This document shows, piece after piece, positions 9,047 to 17,517 of a stretch of DNA of 64,000 nt; positions within the stretch are counted from its first letter, which is position 1; each line of letters starts with the position of its first letter. Under the pieces are notes generated by a model, which did not search any database, was not told the DNA's origin, and worked only from the letters and a program-made list of their open reading frames with translations. The position numbers were made by a program, and so were the translations under genes. Origin of the DNA: Rathayibacter sp. VKM Ac-2879 (lineage in GTDB: Bacteria > Actinomycetota > Actinomycetes > Actinomycetales > Microbacteriaceae); NCBI RefSeq assembly GCF_015351245.1, contig NZ_JADKSO010000001.1, positions 930,001 through 994,000 of the forward strand, given 5' to 3'.

Positions 9047-9814
9047 GTGGACAATCTCGGAGTGGTGTTCCTGGCTGAGCTCGTGGGGACGGCGATGCTC
9101 GTCCTCCTCGGCTGCGGCGTCGTCGCCAACGTCGCGCTCGTTAAGAGCAAGGGTCTCAATGGCGGAACCCTCATGGTCAACATCGGCTGGGGCTTCGCGG
9201 TCTTCGCCGGCGTCATCGTCTCGTACAACTCGGGCGCGCACCTCAACCCGGCGGTCACGCTGGGCCTCGTGGCCAGCGGAGCGAAGGAGTTCGGATCGGG
9301 CGTCCCGGTCAACCTCGTCTCGATCCTGGTCTACATCCTCGCCCAGATGATCGGAGCCCTCCTCGGCGCCGTCTTCTGCTGGCTCGCGTACAAGCAGCAC
9401 TTCGACCAGGAGCCCGACGCGGCCAACAAGCTCGGCGTCTTCTCGACCGGCCCGTCCATCCGCTCCTACGGCTGGAACCTCGTCACCGAGATCATCGGCA
9501 CCTTCGTCCTGGTCTTCGTCGTCATCGGCTTCGGTGGCGGACGCCAGGGCGAGAACGGCGGCCTGGCGGCCCTGGGCGCGCTGCCCGTCGCCATCCTCGT
9601 GATCGCGATCGGCGCGTCCCTCGGCGGCCCGACCGGCTACGCGATCAACCCGGCACGTGACCTGGGCCCGCGCATCGCGCACGCTCTGCTCCCGATCAAG
9701 GGCAAGGGCTCCAGCGATTGGAGCTACGCCTGGGTCCCCGTCGTCGGGCCGATCGTCGGAGGCGTGCTCGCGGGCCTGGCCTCGACGCTCCTGCTCCCGC
9801 TCCCGATGGCGTGA
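9047..9814 (+). CDS. glpF: glycerol uptake facilitator, aquaglyceroporin
   Basis: A 255-residue membrane protein with six hydrophobic helices and the two aquaporin half-helices HLNPAVTLG and GYAINPARDLGPR; the Asp after NPAR marks the glycerol-conducting subgroup. It lets glycerol diffuse across the cytoplasmic membrane. GTG 9047 is preferred because the AGAGGA at 9031-9036 stands ten bases before it, while the ATG at 9038 is only one base from that site. It is followed by glpK after 79 bases. Confidence 0.93.
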   Translation: MDNLGVVFLAELVGTAMLVLLGCGVVANVALVKSKGLNGGTLMVNIGWGFAVFAGVIVSYNSGAHLNPAVTLGLVASGAKEFGSGVPVNLVSILVYILAQMIGALLGAVFCWLAYKQHFDQEPDAANKLGVFSTGPSIRSYGWNLVTEIIGTFVLVFVVIGFGGGRQGENGGLAALGALPVAILVIAIGASLGGPTGYAINPARDLGPRIAHALLPIKGKGSSDWSYAWVPVVGPIVGGVLAGLASTLLLPLPMA

Positions 9815-9893
9815 GCCATCACGTCCTCTGAGCCTCGCTCCTCTGAGCCCCGCGCTCCACTCCGCTACACCCGTTACGAAGGAGTAATCATTC

Positions 9894-11408
9894 ATGGCTG
9901 ACTACGTCATCGCTATCGACCAGGGGACCACGTCCTCCCGCGCGATCATCTTCGACAAGAAGGGCTCCATCGTCTCCACCGGACAGAAGGAGCACGAGCA
10001 GATTTTCCCTCGCGCCGGCTGGGTGGAGCACGATCCGATCGAGATCTGGAACAACGTCCGCGAGGTCATCGGCCAGGCGCTGTCCCGAGCCGACCTCACC
10101 CGCCACGACATCGCCTCCGTCGGCATCACCAACCAGCGCGAGACCGCCGTGGTCTGGGACAAGACGACCGGCCAGCCCATCTACAACGCCATCGTCTGGC
10201 AGGACACCCGCACCCAGTCGATCGTCGACCGGCTCGCCGGCGACGAGGGCCCTGACCGCTTCAAGTCGATCGTCGGTCTCCCGCTCGCCACCTACTTCTC
10301 GGGCACCAAGATCGTCTGGATCCTCGAGAACGTCGAGGGAGCGCGCGAGAAGGCCGAGGCGGGCGACCTGCTCTTCGGCACGACGGACACCTGGGTGCTG
10401 TGGAACCTCACCGGAGGAGTCGACGGCGGAGTCCACAAGACCGACGTCACCAACGCCTCCCGTACCCTCTTCCTCGACCTCGAGACCCTCGAATGGCGCG
10501 ACGACATCCTCGAGGCCTTCGGGGTCCCGAAGTCGATGCTGCCAGAGGTGTGCTCCTCGTCCGAGGTCTACGGGCACGTGGAGTCGTCGTCGCTGCTGCG
10601 CGAGGTCCCGATCGCGGGCATCCTGGGCGACCAGCAGGCCGCGACCTTCGGTCAGGCGGCGTTCGATCCGGGCGAGGCGAAGAACACCTACGGCACCGGC
10701 AACTTCCTGATCTTCAACACGGGCACCGAGATCGTGCACTCGAAGAACGGACTGCTGACCACGATCGGCTACAAGCTCGGCGACGGCGAGGTGCACTACG
10801 CGCTCGAAGGCTCGATCGCGGTCTCGGGCTCGCTCATCCAGTGGCTGCGCGACAACCTCGGCCTCATCGGCTCGGCGTCCGAGGTCGAGGCCCTGGCGGC
10901 CACGGTCGAGGACAACGGAGGCGCGTACTTCGTCCCCGCGTTCTCCGGCCTGTTCGCGCCGTACTGGCGCTCGGACGCGCGGGGCGCCCTCGTCGGCCTC
11001 ACGCGATACGTCAACAAGGGCCACATCGCTCGCGCCGCGCTGGAGGCGACTGCCTTCCAGACGCGCGAGGTCCTCGACGCGGTGAACGCCGACTCCGGAG
11101 TGCCGCTGCAGGAGCTCAAGGTCGACGGCGGCATGATCGCCAACACCCTGCTCATGCAGTTCCAGGCCGACATCCTCGGCGTGCCTGTGGTGCGCCCGGT
11201 CGTCGCCGAGACGACCGCGCTCGGAGCGGCCTACGCGGCCGGTCTCGCTGTCGGCTTCTGGGCGAACCTCGAGGACCTGCGCCAGAACTGGCAGGAGGAC
11301 TCGCGCTGGACTCCGCAGATGGACCAGGACGAGGCCGCCCGCCAGTACCGCCTCTGGAAGAAGGCCGTCACGAAGACCTTCGACTGGGTCGACGAGGACG
11401 TGCAGTAG
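9894..11408 (+). CDS. glpK: glycerol kinase
   Basis: A 504-residue FGGY-family kinase with the start [11 protein letters not shown], the substrate region [19 protein letters not shown] and the ATP-domain motifs [12 protein letters not shown] and [19 protein letters not shown]. It phosphorylates glycerol to glycerol 3-phosphate, trapping it after GlpF entry and feeding GlpD. A strong AAGGAG site lies about nine bases before the ATG. Length is usual for the family. A 16-bp terminator stem follows closely. Confidence 0.97.
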   Translation: MADYVIAIDQGTTSSRAIIFDKKGSIVSTGQKEHEQIFPRAGWVEHDPIEIWNNVREVIGQALSRADLTRHDIASVGITNQRETAVVWDKTTGQPIYNAIVWQDTRTQSIVDRLAGDEGPDRFKSIVGLPLATYFSGTKIVWILENVEGAREKAEAGDLLFGTTDTWVLWNLTGGVDGGVHKTDVTNASRTLFLDLETLEWRDDILEAFGVPKSMLPEVCSSSEVYGHVESSSLLREVPIAGILGDQQAATFGQAAFDPGEAKNTYGTGNFLIFNTGTEIVHSKNGLLTTIGYKLGDGEVHYALEGSIAVSGSLIQWLRDNLGLIGSASEVEALAATVEDNGGAYFVPAFSGLFAPYWRSDARGALVGLTRYVNKGHIARAALEATAFQTREVLDAVNADSGVPLQELKVDGGMIANTLLMQFQADILGVPVVRPVVAETTALGAAYAAGLAVGFWANLEDLRQNWQEDSRWTPQMDQDEAARQYRLWKKAVTKTFDWVDEDVQ

Positions 11409-11421
11409 CAGCCGCGTTCCC

Positions 11422-11465
11422 CGCACGAGGGCCCGCGTACCTGACGGTGCGCGGGCCCTCGTGCG
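11422..11465 (+). terminator. strong terminator after glpK
   Basis: A perfect 16-base inverted repeat, CGCACGAGGGCCCGCG (11422-11437) against 11450-11465, with a 12-base loop, 13 bases past the glpK stop. It isolates the daptide locus that starts 50 bases further on. Confidence 0.85.
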
Positions 11466-11514
11466 TTCCGCGCCAGCTCGTGGCAAGGATGCGACGATCT
11501 GTCACCATATTCGT

Positions 11515-12534
11515 ATGGGAACACTGGAGGGGATGCGGTCGGAGCCAGCGGAAGAGCGCCACGCGGAGGGCGCTCCTCCCGTCTTCGCGCTCGTGGAGGC
11601 ATGGGTCACCGGACGCGAGCTCACGGGTGTCGAGCGCATCGGCTTCGCCGAGCACGAGGTCACCGTCGCGCCGATGATAGACGTCCTTCTCGCTCCGGCA
11701 GGAAGCGCGGCCGGCACCGCATCGCGGGTCATCGAGTACGAGGGGCGCTTCGTCGAGGTCGGCGACGAGATGACGATCGAGGGCCACACACTCGAGCTCC
11801 AGGACTACGCCGCGGCGGGCTTCCTCGAGGTCGTCGGTCCGATGGTGGTCCGCCTCGGCGATACGGCAGGGTGGGAGGCGCTGCTGGAGGACGCCGACCG
11901 CGCCCACTCCGACGGGGAGTTCCCGGCGCACCTCCTCCACCCCGGCGTTCTCCTGGGCGAGCGGAACGCCTTCCTCGCGCGGGCGGCTGGCCGTCCGCGT
12001 GCGCCGCGTCCCGTCTTCGGCGTCGGGGGAGTGCCCCGCCATGCTCCGGAGGGGCCGCCACTCGAGGTGGTCGGGTCGCCCCTCGTCGAGGCCTTCGGCG
12101 GCGTGATCGAGCCCGCCCGGCTCGAGGCCGATGTCGAGGACCGCCCCTGGCTCGGGCGCTACATCGCCGCGACCGAGCTCCTCCGTCGTACCCGCCGCGG
12201 CACGCAGGCCCGCATCAGCGGCGTTAGCGCCTCGCTCCTCGACGACGGACGCGCCGACCGCCCGACACCGATCGATGCCCCATTCCTCAGCGAGGTCGAC
12301 GGCTCGTGGCTGCTCGAAGACCTCGCGACGCGGCGCCGCTTCCGGCTCCAGGAGGATGCGGCGACGATCGTCGAGGCGCTGCACACCTCAAGCGATCACG
12401 ACCTGGCCGCCCGGCGATGGTCGGACGCGTTCGCCCTCAGCCTCGAGGAGGCCGCCGCTCACGTGGCCGCGGTCGCCGCTCGATGGGCGGAGGTCTCGGA
12501 TCCGGCCCTCGCTCCGACGCGGGAGGAGTCGTGA
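11515..12534 (+). CDS. mpaB: daptide accessory protein with C-terminal RRE
   Basis: A 339-residue protein. The first 250 residues match no enzyme family I recognise. Residues about 255-335 form a PqqD-like RiPP recognition element: SEVDGSWLLEDLATRRRFRL (the beta strands), then DAATIVEALHTSS and helices ending in AAHVAAVAARWAEV. In the daptide system of Microbacterium paraoxydans an otherwise unannotated protein with a C-terminal RRE delivers the precursor to the oxidative decarboxylase; this gene fits that role. The ATG at 11515 follows a CATATT string and may be near-leaderless; ATG 11533 sits directly behind GGAGGGG. It overlaps the next gene by four bases (GTGA). Confidence 0.85.
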   Translation: MGTLEGMRSEPAEERHAEGAPPVFALVEAWVTGRELTGVERIGFAEHEVTVAPMIDVLLAPAGSAAGTASRVIEYEGRFVEVGDEMTIEGHTLELQDYAAAGFLEVVGPMVVRLGDTAGWEALLEDADRAHSDGEFPAHLLHPGVLLGERNAFLARAAGRPRAPRPVFGVGGVPRHAPEGPPLEVVGSPLVEAFGGVIEPARLEADVEDRPWLGRYIAATELLRRTRRGTQARISGVSASLLDDGRADRPTPIDAPFLSEVDGSWLLEDLATRRRFRLQEDAATIVEALHTSSDHDLAARRWSDAFALSLEEAAAHVAAVAARWAEVSDPALAPTREES

Positions 12535-13808
12535 CCGGCGTGCCCTCATCCGCGCGCGGACACTCGGTGTGGACGGCCCTGGCACCGGCCGGGAGCACGG
12601 TGTTCCGGGCGGCTTCCGCGCGCGGCGTGCGTGTCACCGGCGCCGACGGCCGCCGCTACCTCTGCGCCGACAGCGGTCTCTGGAACGTGCCGCTCGGGTA
12701 CGGCAATCCCGTCATCGCCGACGCGGTAGCTCGTGCGCTCCACGACTCCTCCTACCTGCCCGTCTTCCGGTCGAGCCACGTCGGCGCAGAGTCGGCGGCC
12801 TCGGCCCTCCTCGCGCTCGCGGGAGGTCGCTACCGGCGAGTGGTCTTCTCGACCTCGGGAGGTGCGGCGAACGATGCCGCGATGAAGCTCGTCCGTCACT
12901 ACTGGCACCTCCGCGAAGCCCCCCAGCGGCGTCTCGTGATCGGGCTCGAGGGCAGCTACCACGGGCTCACCCACGGCAGCCATGCCCTGAGCGGCGACGC
13001 CCTGCTGCACGACGTCTACGCCCTCGACCGTCGGAGTGTGCGTCACGTCCCGTTCGACGACGGCGGGGAGCGCCTCGAGGCGCTCCTGCGACGGGAGGGC
13101 AGCCGGGTCGGCGCCCTCGTGCTCGAGCCCGTCCTCGGATCGGGGTGCCGAGTCGTCCCTGACGAGTTCCTCCGTCGTGTGCAGGAGCTACGCGAGCAGT
13201 ACGGCTTTCTCCTCGTCGCCGACGAGGTCGCGACGGGGTTCCACCGCACGGGGCCGCTGTTCGCCTCCGAGAGGTGGTCGCCCGCGCCCGATGTGCTCGT
13301 GCTCTCGAAGGCGCTCACCCACGGCAGCTGCGCCGCCGCGGTGCTGCTCGTCGGGGAGTCGATCGTGTCGGTCGCCGATCGCTCGGAAGCCGTCTTCGTG
13401 CACGGCGAGACGCAGGCGGGGACACCGTCCACTTGCGCGGCGATCCTCGCGACACTGGCCGAGTTCGAGCGACGGGAGGCCGGCCTCCTCGCCGCGGGCG
13501 TGGGCGATCAGCTCGATCGCCTCGCCGACCGCCTCCTCCGTTCGCCGCTCGTCACCGAGGTCACCGGTGCGGGGTGCTTCCGCGGCGTGCACCTGCGTCA
13601 TGCCGACGGGTCGGCGTTGTCGGGGAGCGAGGTGACCGCTCTCGTGACGAGCGTCCGCGAGGCCGGAGTCCTCGTGCATCCCGGCCCGTCGGCGATCCAG
13701 CTCGTGCCGGCGTTCGTGTTCGACGACGAGAACATCGGCGAACTCGAGAGCACCCTACTGACGGCCTTCGACCGCCCCGAGCGGGTGCTCGACGGAGGCG
13801 CTCCGTGA
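12531..13808 (+). CDS. mpaD: daptide aminotransferase, class III PLP-dependent
   Basis: A 425-residue fold-type I aminotransferase. STSGGAANDAAMKLVRHYW binds the PLP phosphate, the LLVADEVATGFHRTG segment holds the PLP-pairing Asp, and LSKALTHGS carries the Schiff-base Lys (residue 260). In daptides such an enzyme converts the C-terminal ketone left by oxidative decarboxylation of Thr to an amine. GTG 12531 has an excellent GGGAGGAG at the usual distance and overlaps the accessory gene stop. The next gene overlaps by four bases, giving tight coupling. Confidence 0.9.
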   Translation: MTGVPSSARGHSVWTALAPAGSTVFRAASARGVRVTGADGRRYLCADSGLWNVPLGYGNPVIADAVARALHDSSYLPVFRSSHVGAESAASALLALAGGRYRRVVFSTSGGAANDAAMKLVRHYWHLREAPQRRLVIGLEGSYHGLTHGSHALSGDALLHDVYALDRRSVRHVPFDDGGERLEALLRREGSRVGALVLEPVLGSGCRVVPDEFLRRVQELREQYGFLLVADEVATGFHRTGPLFASERWSPAPDVLVLSKALTHGSCAAAVLLVGESIVSVADRSEAVFVHGETQAGTPSTCAAILATLAEFERREAGLLAAGVGDQLDRLADRLLRSPLVTEVTGAGCFRGVHLRHADGSALSGSEVTALVTSVREAGVLVHPGPSAIQLVPAFVFDDENIGELESTLLTAFDRPERVLDGGAP

Positions 13809-15001
13809 GCGCGGCGGCGCTCTGGTGCCCGACGCGGATCATCGCGGGTCGCGGCATCACGGCGGGCGTGCTCGCCGAGCTGCCGCGGGGCGACCGCAGC
13901 CTCGTCGTCGTCGACGAGCGCCTGGTGGGGCGTGTCGACCCTGTCGGGGGTGCGGTGGCGCTGGAGGCGCGGGCCGAGCTGTCGGTCCTCGAGCGCCTGG
14001 TCGATCGGATCGACGGGCAGCGTCCGGAGGTCGTGGTCGCGCTCGGAGGCGGCTCGATCCTCGACCTGGTCAAGCTCGCGGTCGCCGTGCCTCCCGAACG
14101 GTGGCGAGGCTTCAGTCGGCGACTCGAGGGTGGTCTCGTGCTGACGCGGCGCCCCCTTCGCGAGGCCGCGCCACGGGTCGTCGCCGTTCCGACCACGATC
14201 GGGACCGCCTCCGAAGTCAGCCCGGTCGCATGCGTCACGGCTCGGGGCGGGCACCGGCTCGTGGTCGGAGACGACCTCCGCCCCCATACCGCGGTGGTCG
14301 ACCCGGAGCACCTCGATTCGCTGTCGGCGCGCGCGGTGGGGGAGGGAGCGCTCGAGGCGCTGCTGCGCGTCGCAGGCACCGCCGCCTCGGGCTCGCTCAG
14401 CCCGTTCGCCGTCGACCGCGCCGTCGACCTGGGCCGGAGGATCGTGGCCGCGGGCGACGCAGCGCTGCTCGACGGAGCGGGCGAGGCGCGAGGAACGCTC
14501 GCGCTCGTGAGCGCCGAGACGCGGTATTCGTGGAGCGCGCATCCGGCCGACGCCTTCGCCGCCCGGCACTGGTACCCCGCCAATGAGCTTGCCCACGCGG
14601 CGTCGATCGGCAAGATGGCGGCGACGCTCTTCGTGCTGCCCCGCCTCTGGCGACTCCTCCTGGGGGGCGACGCGCGCCTCGGGTCGGCGGAGGCGCTCCG
14701 GCGATTCTGGCGCGGCGTTCGCCCCGACGCCGCCACCCGTCCCGATCGAGACGTACTCACGCTCGCCGCGCGCTGGGGCATCCCCTCCCCTCCCGCGCTC
14801 GACGCGTCGACGCTCGAGCGCGCCGCTGCGGCGACTCGCCATGTCTGGACGGGGACGGGCGCGGCGCTCGCGGGGTGGGACACGGAGCTCACCGCTGCCG
14901 TCGTCGGCACACGCCAGCCGCCATCAGGCCACGGCGCGGCACCCGTCGCGTCGACCGAGCAGACAGCGGAGGAGGTGAACACATGGACACGAACCGCGTG
15001 A
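13805..15001 (+). CDS. mpaC: daptide oxidative decarboxylase, iron-alcohol-dehydrogenase-like
   Basis: A 398-residue protein of the iron-containing alcohol dehydrogenase/dehydroquinate-synthase fold. The nucleotide site GGGSILDLVKL starts at residue 81 and the PTTIGTASEVSPVACV motif follows. The helix that normally brings metal ligands (DALxHAIE) reads GEGALEALLR at residues 179-188, so the usual Asp and first His are absent. In daptides this enzyme oxidises and decarboxylates the C-terminal Thr of the precursor. GTG 13805 overlaps the aminotransferase stop; its own 3' end overlaps the first precursor gene by 19 bases. Confidence 0.88.
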   Translation: MSAAALWCPTRIIAGRGITAGVLAELPRGDRSLVVVDERLVGRVDPVGGAVALEARAELSVLERLVDRIDGQRPEVVVALGGGSILDLVKLAVAVPPERWRGFSRRLEGGLVLTRRPLREAAPRVVAVPTTIGTASEVSPVACVTARGGHRLVVGDDLRPHTAVVDPEHLDSLSARAVGEGALEALLRVAGTAASGSLSPFAVDRAVDLGRRIVAAGDAALLDGAGEARGTLALVSAETRYSWSAHPADAFAARHWYPANELAHAASIGKMAATLFVLPRLWRLLLGGDARLGSAEALRRFWRGVRPDAATRPDRDVLTLAARWGIPSPPALDASTLERAAAATRHVWTGTGAALAGWDTELTAAVVGTRQPPSGHGAAPVASTEQTAEEVNTWTRTA

Positions 15002-15126
15002 GCTCCGGCGCCGCGCTCGCTTTCGTCGAGCTCGACCCTCTCGATGCGCCGTCGGAGGACTCCTACTGGCAAGGGATGGTCGCCGGAGTCGGCGTCCTGG
15101 GCATCGTGGCGATCGTCGCGACCTGA
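14983..15126 (+). CDS. mpaA1: daptide precursor peptide 1
   Basis: A 47-residue peptide. The leader contains ALAFVELDPLDAP (residues 11-23), the motif shared with the next two small genes. The 24-residue tail after DAP is Gly/Val/Ile-rich and ends in IVAIVAT. The final Thr is the residue that daptide enzymes turn into a dimethylated diamine. GGAGGAGG lies seven bases before the ATG. The gene begins inside the last codons of the decarboxylase gene. There is no Cys in the peptide. Confidence 0.92.
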   Translation: MDTNRVSSGAALAFVELDPLDAPSEDSYWQGMVAGVGVLGIVAIVAT

Positions 15127-15176
15127 CCCGACCCGCACACACGACCACACCGCAGTCACGGATGAAGGAGAACAGC

Positions 15177-15305
15177 ATGACGAACGACACCGGCCTCGCC
15201 TTCGAGAGGCTCGAGGCGATGGACGCTCCGGACGACGGCCTGGACTGGTTCCACGGCTTCTCGATCGGCGTCGGCCTCGGCCTCATCGCGCTCAGCGCGA
15301 CCTGA
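15177..15305 (+). CDS. mpaA2: daptide precursor peptide 2
   Basis: A 42-residue peptide with leader motif GLAFERLEAMDAP (residues 6-18) and a 24-residue hydrophobic tail that begins with acidic and aromatic residues and ends in LIALSAT. AAGGAG stands six bases before the ATG. It differs from precursor 1 in most tail residues yet keeps the AP boundary, the Gly-rich helix and the terminal Ala-Thr. Confidence 0.92.
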   Translation: MTNDTGLAFERLEAMDAPDDGLDWFHGFSIGVGLGLIALSAT

Positions 15306-15385
15306 CCGGCGGCTCGACCGCATGGCCGTGAGGCGGGGCCGGCCAGAGGGCACAGGCTCCGCTCGACCAGGCAGAGGGAGGTGAC

Positions 15386-15508
15386 ATGGACAAGACAGCA
15401 CTCGCCTTCGACGAACTCGACGCGCTCGCCGCACCACTGGAGTGGTGGCAGACCGCGGGATACGTGATCGCCGTCGCCGGCGGACTCGCCGCGATCGCCG
15501 CGACCTGA
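15386..15508 (+). CDS. mpaA3: daptide precursor peptide 3
   Basis: A 40-residue peptide with leader motif ALAFDELDALAAP (residues 5-17) and a 23-residue tail starting LEWWQT and ending in LAAIAAT. GGGAGG lies four to five bases before the ATG. Each of the three peptides has its own strong ribosome site, consistent with high and equal translation. None contains Cys, so Cys-derived thiazolines are excluded. Confidence 0.92.
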   Translation: MDKTALAFDELDALAAPLEWWQTAGYVIAVAGGLAAIAAT

Positions 15509-15519
15509 CGATCCGCCTC

Positions 15520-15557
15520 GTCGGGGTCGAGCGGGCTGTGACCCGCTCGGCCCCGAT
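15520..15557 (+). terminator. intercistronic hairpin after the precursor genes
   Basis: A stem of about 16 pairs: CGGGGTCGAGCGGG (15522-15535) with CCCGCTCGGCCCCG (15542-15555), one T/G wobble, extended outward by a T-A and a G-T pair, with a six-base loop. It lies between precursor 3 and the methyltransferase gene. Such stems in peptide clusters often cause partial termination or protect the upstream message, raising precursor over enzyme. Confidence 0.7.
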
Positions 15558-15607
15558 CGGGCCTCCTCCGCGATCCTCCTTCCCCGTCTCGCCCAGAAAG
15601 GAACCTC

Positions 15608-16420
15608 GTGACCGACTCCGCTTCGCCGCCGGTTCCGGTCGTCGGCGTGCCGACCGTCGAGCTGACGCAGCGTTCCCACGCCCTCCTGCGCTCTCGTCGC
15701 GTCGACCGCGTGCGCCTCGAGCCGCTGTACGGCCCGCGCGGCTCGGAGGCGTATGCCGCCCTGACCGCAGGCGACCGCTCCGAGGTTCGCGAGATCATCG
15801 CGATCGCGCGTCGGGTGTCGGGGCGGATCCTCGAGCTCGCGGCCGGGGCGGGCCGCCTGACGGTTCCCCTCCTCGCGCTCGGCCGACCGGTTGTCGCCGT
15901 CGACTCCTCGGCGACGATGCTCGCGCAGCTTCGCCGCGCGGTGCCGGCTCGGCTGGCGGGCCGTCTCCGGACCGTGCTCGCCGACATGACGACCCCCGTG
16001 GAGGGAGAGGCCTTCGGTCTCGTCGTGCTCGGAGCGACCTCCATCACCCTCCTCGACCAGCAGGGGCGCGAGGCGCTGTACGAGGCCGTCGCGCGAAGTG
16101 CGGCGCCCGGCGCGCGCTTCCTCCTCTCGGTCGCGGAGGAGGACGCGCGATCTCCGCAGACGATCCCCGACGAGCCGGACGGTGCCGTGCTCTCGTCCGA
16201 GATCCGCGGAGACCGGCGCCTCGTCAACATCGTGCTCCCCGCCGACGCCGACGGTGCCGTGACGGTGCTCGTCAGCTCCGTGACCCGCCTCGACCGGCCG
16301 GCGCTCGTCGCCGAGCTCCTCGCCCACCGCTTCGAGATCGTCGGCGTGACGCCCGTGCGTCTCGGCGGAGGGAGAAGCACCGGTGTCGTCCTCGTGGAAG
16401 CCGCATGCCCGACTCGGTGA
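15608..16420 (+). CDS. mpaM: daptide SAM-dependent methyltransferase
   Basis: A 270-residue class I methyltransferase with motif I ILELAAGAGRLTVPLL (the SAM-binding glycines near residues 80-82), the acidic VVAVDSSATML strand end and the VVLGATSITLLD motif. In daptides an N-methyltransferase adds two methyl groups to the new C-terminal amine. GTG 15608 is preceded by AAAGGAA at a good distance. It overlaps the YcaO gene by 16 bases. Confidence 0.88.
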   Translation: MTDSASPPVPVVGVPTVELTQRSHALLRSRRVDRVRLEPLYGPRGSEAYAALTAGDRSEVREIIAIARRVSGRILELAAGAGRLTVPLLALGRPVVAVDSSATMLAQLRRAVPARLAGRLRTVLADMTTPVEGEAFGLVVLGATSITLLDQQGREALYEAVARSAAPGARFLLSVAEEDARSPQTIPDEPDGAVLSSEIRGDRRLVNIVLPADADGAVTVLVSSVTRLDRPALVAELLAHRFEIVGVTPVRLGGGRSTGVVLVEAACPTR

Positions 16421-17517
16421 GGACCCTCGACCCGCTGACGGGCATCGCCGAGGCGGTCAGCGTCCTGCCGCCACGGTCCGAGACTCCGCTCTGGCAGGTC
16501 GTCGTGCAGCTGAAGCGCCCGACGGCGCCCACCGTGGCGGGTTCGCTCGGGCTCGTGGGCGCCTCCGACCTCACCCGGCGGGGCGCGATGCGTCGCGCCG
16601 CAGGCGAGGCCGTCGAACGCTTCGCGCTCCTGCCACGACCGGATGAGACGGGCGCGCCACGCGCGACGTCCGGGCTCGAGCTGCTCTACGACGCCGAGCG
16701 CCCGCTCGACGTCGCGGGCGAGGCCACGCCGTCGGGAGCCGCGGCGGGCGGCTCGCACGCGGAGGCGGCGCACGCGGCCGTGCTCGAACTCGTCGAGCGC
16801 GATGCGCTCCTCGTCGCGTGGGGGAGGCAGCTTGCGCTCGCCCGCATCGATCCCTCCCCGTGTCCCGCCGTGGCGCGGGCCGTGCACCGACTCGCCGGGG
16901 CGATGGAGGCGGCGGGCGGCTCGCTCGTCACCGCCGACCTGGCGTGCGAGGTCCCGGGTGTCACGGTCGTCGTCGCAGTCGCCCTCGAAGGGCCGACGGG
17001 CGCCGTCGCCGTGGGCGCGAAGGCCTCGTGCGATCGCGGCAGCGCCGTGCTCGGAGCGGCGCAGGAAGCGATGCAGGCGCTCCACCTCGCCCGGTCCCTC
17101 CGCGCGGCCGGCCGCGCCGACGCCCCGCCCGAGATTCGCACGGAGGAGGACCGCGCGCGATTCTGGGCCTCTGATGCGGGCGTTCCCGCCCTGCGAACGT
17201 GGGTCGACTCCTTCCGCCCTCCCGTCGACGGGCCGCCTCCGCCTGCGGCCGATCCGGCCGAGCTCGGGGATCTGCTCGCGCGGCGAGGGACCCCGGTGCG
17301 CGTCGTCGACCTGACGTGCCGCCTCCCGGCGCCCGCTCGAGAGCTCGGATGGCATGCGGTGAAGGCGGTCGCTCCTGCGCTCCAGCCGTTGCGGATCGAC
17401 GAGACGCGGTCCACGACCTGGCGCGCCGCTCGTCTGGACTCGGCCGAGATCCGCACGCGCTGTCCCAGTGCTCTCGCCGCGGGGGAGGTGTTCGATGTCC
17501 CGCATCCGCTCGTCTGA
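16405..17517 (+). CDS. YcaO-domain protein in the daptide locus
   Basis: A 370-residue YcaO-fold protein. The ATP/Mg motifs are present: GEAVER (E68, E71, R72), LELVERDALLVAW (E128, E131, D133) and QEAMQ (E221, Q224). YcaO enzymes activate peptide amide oxygens with ATP to form azolines, amidines or, with TfuA, thioamides. No E1-like, TfuA or azoline dehydrogenase partner gene is nearby. The C-terminus ends PHPLV, close to the proline-rich tail of azoline-forming YcaOs. It is embedded between the methyltransferase and protease genes, overlapping both. I do not recall YcaO as part of the core daptide set, so its role here is open. Confidence 0.85.
   Translation: MPDSVRTLDPLTGIAEAVSVLPPRSETPLWQVVVQLKRPTAPTVAGSLGLVGASDLTRRGAMRRAAGEAVERFALLPRPDETGAPRATSGLELLYDAERPLDVAGEATPSGAAAGGSHAEAAHAAVLELVERDALLVAWGRQLALARIDPSPCPAVARAVHRLAGAMEAAGGSLVTADLACEVPGVTVVVAVALEGPTGAVAVGAKASCDRGSAVLGAAQEAMQALHLARSLRAAGRADAPPEIRTEEDRARFWASDAGVPALRTWVDSFRPPVDGPPPPAADPAELGDLLARRGTPVRVVDLTCRLPAPARELGWHAVKAVAPALQPLRIDETRSTTWRAARLDSAEIRTRCPSALAAGEVFDVPHPLV

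Noticed and set aside
15520-15557. Riboswitch in the daptide operon
   Set aside because: It is a simple stem with no additional conserved structure.
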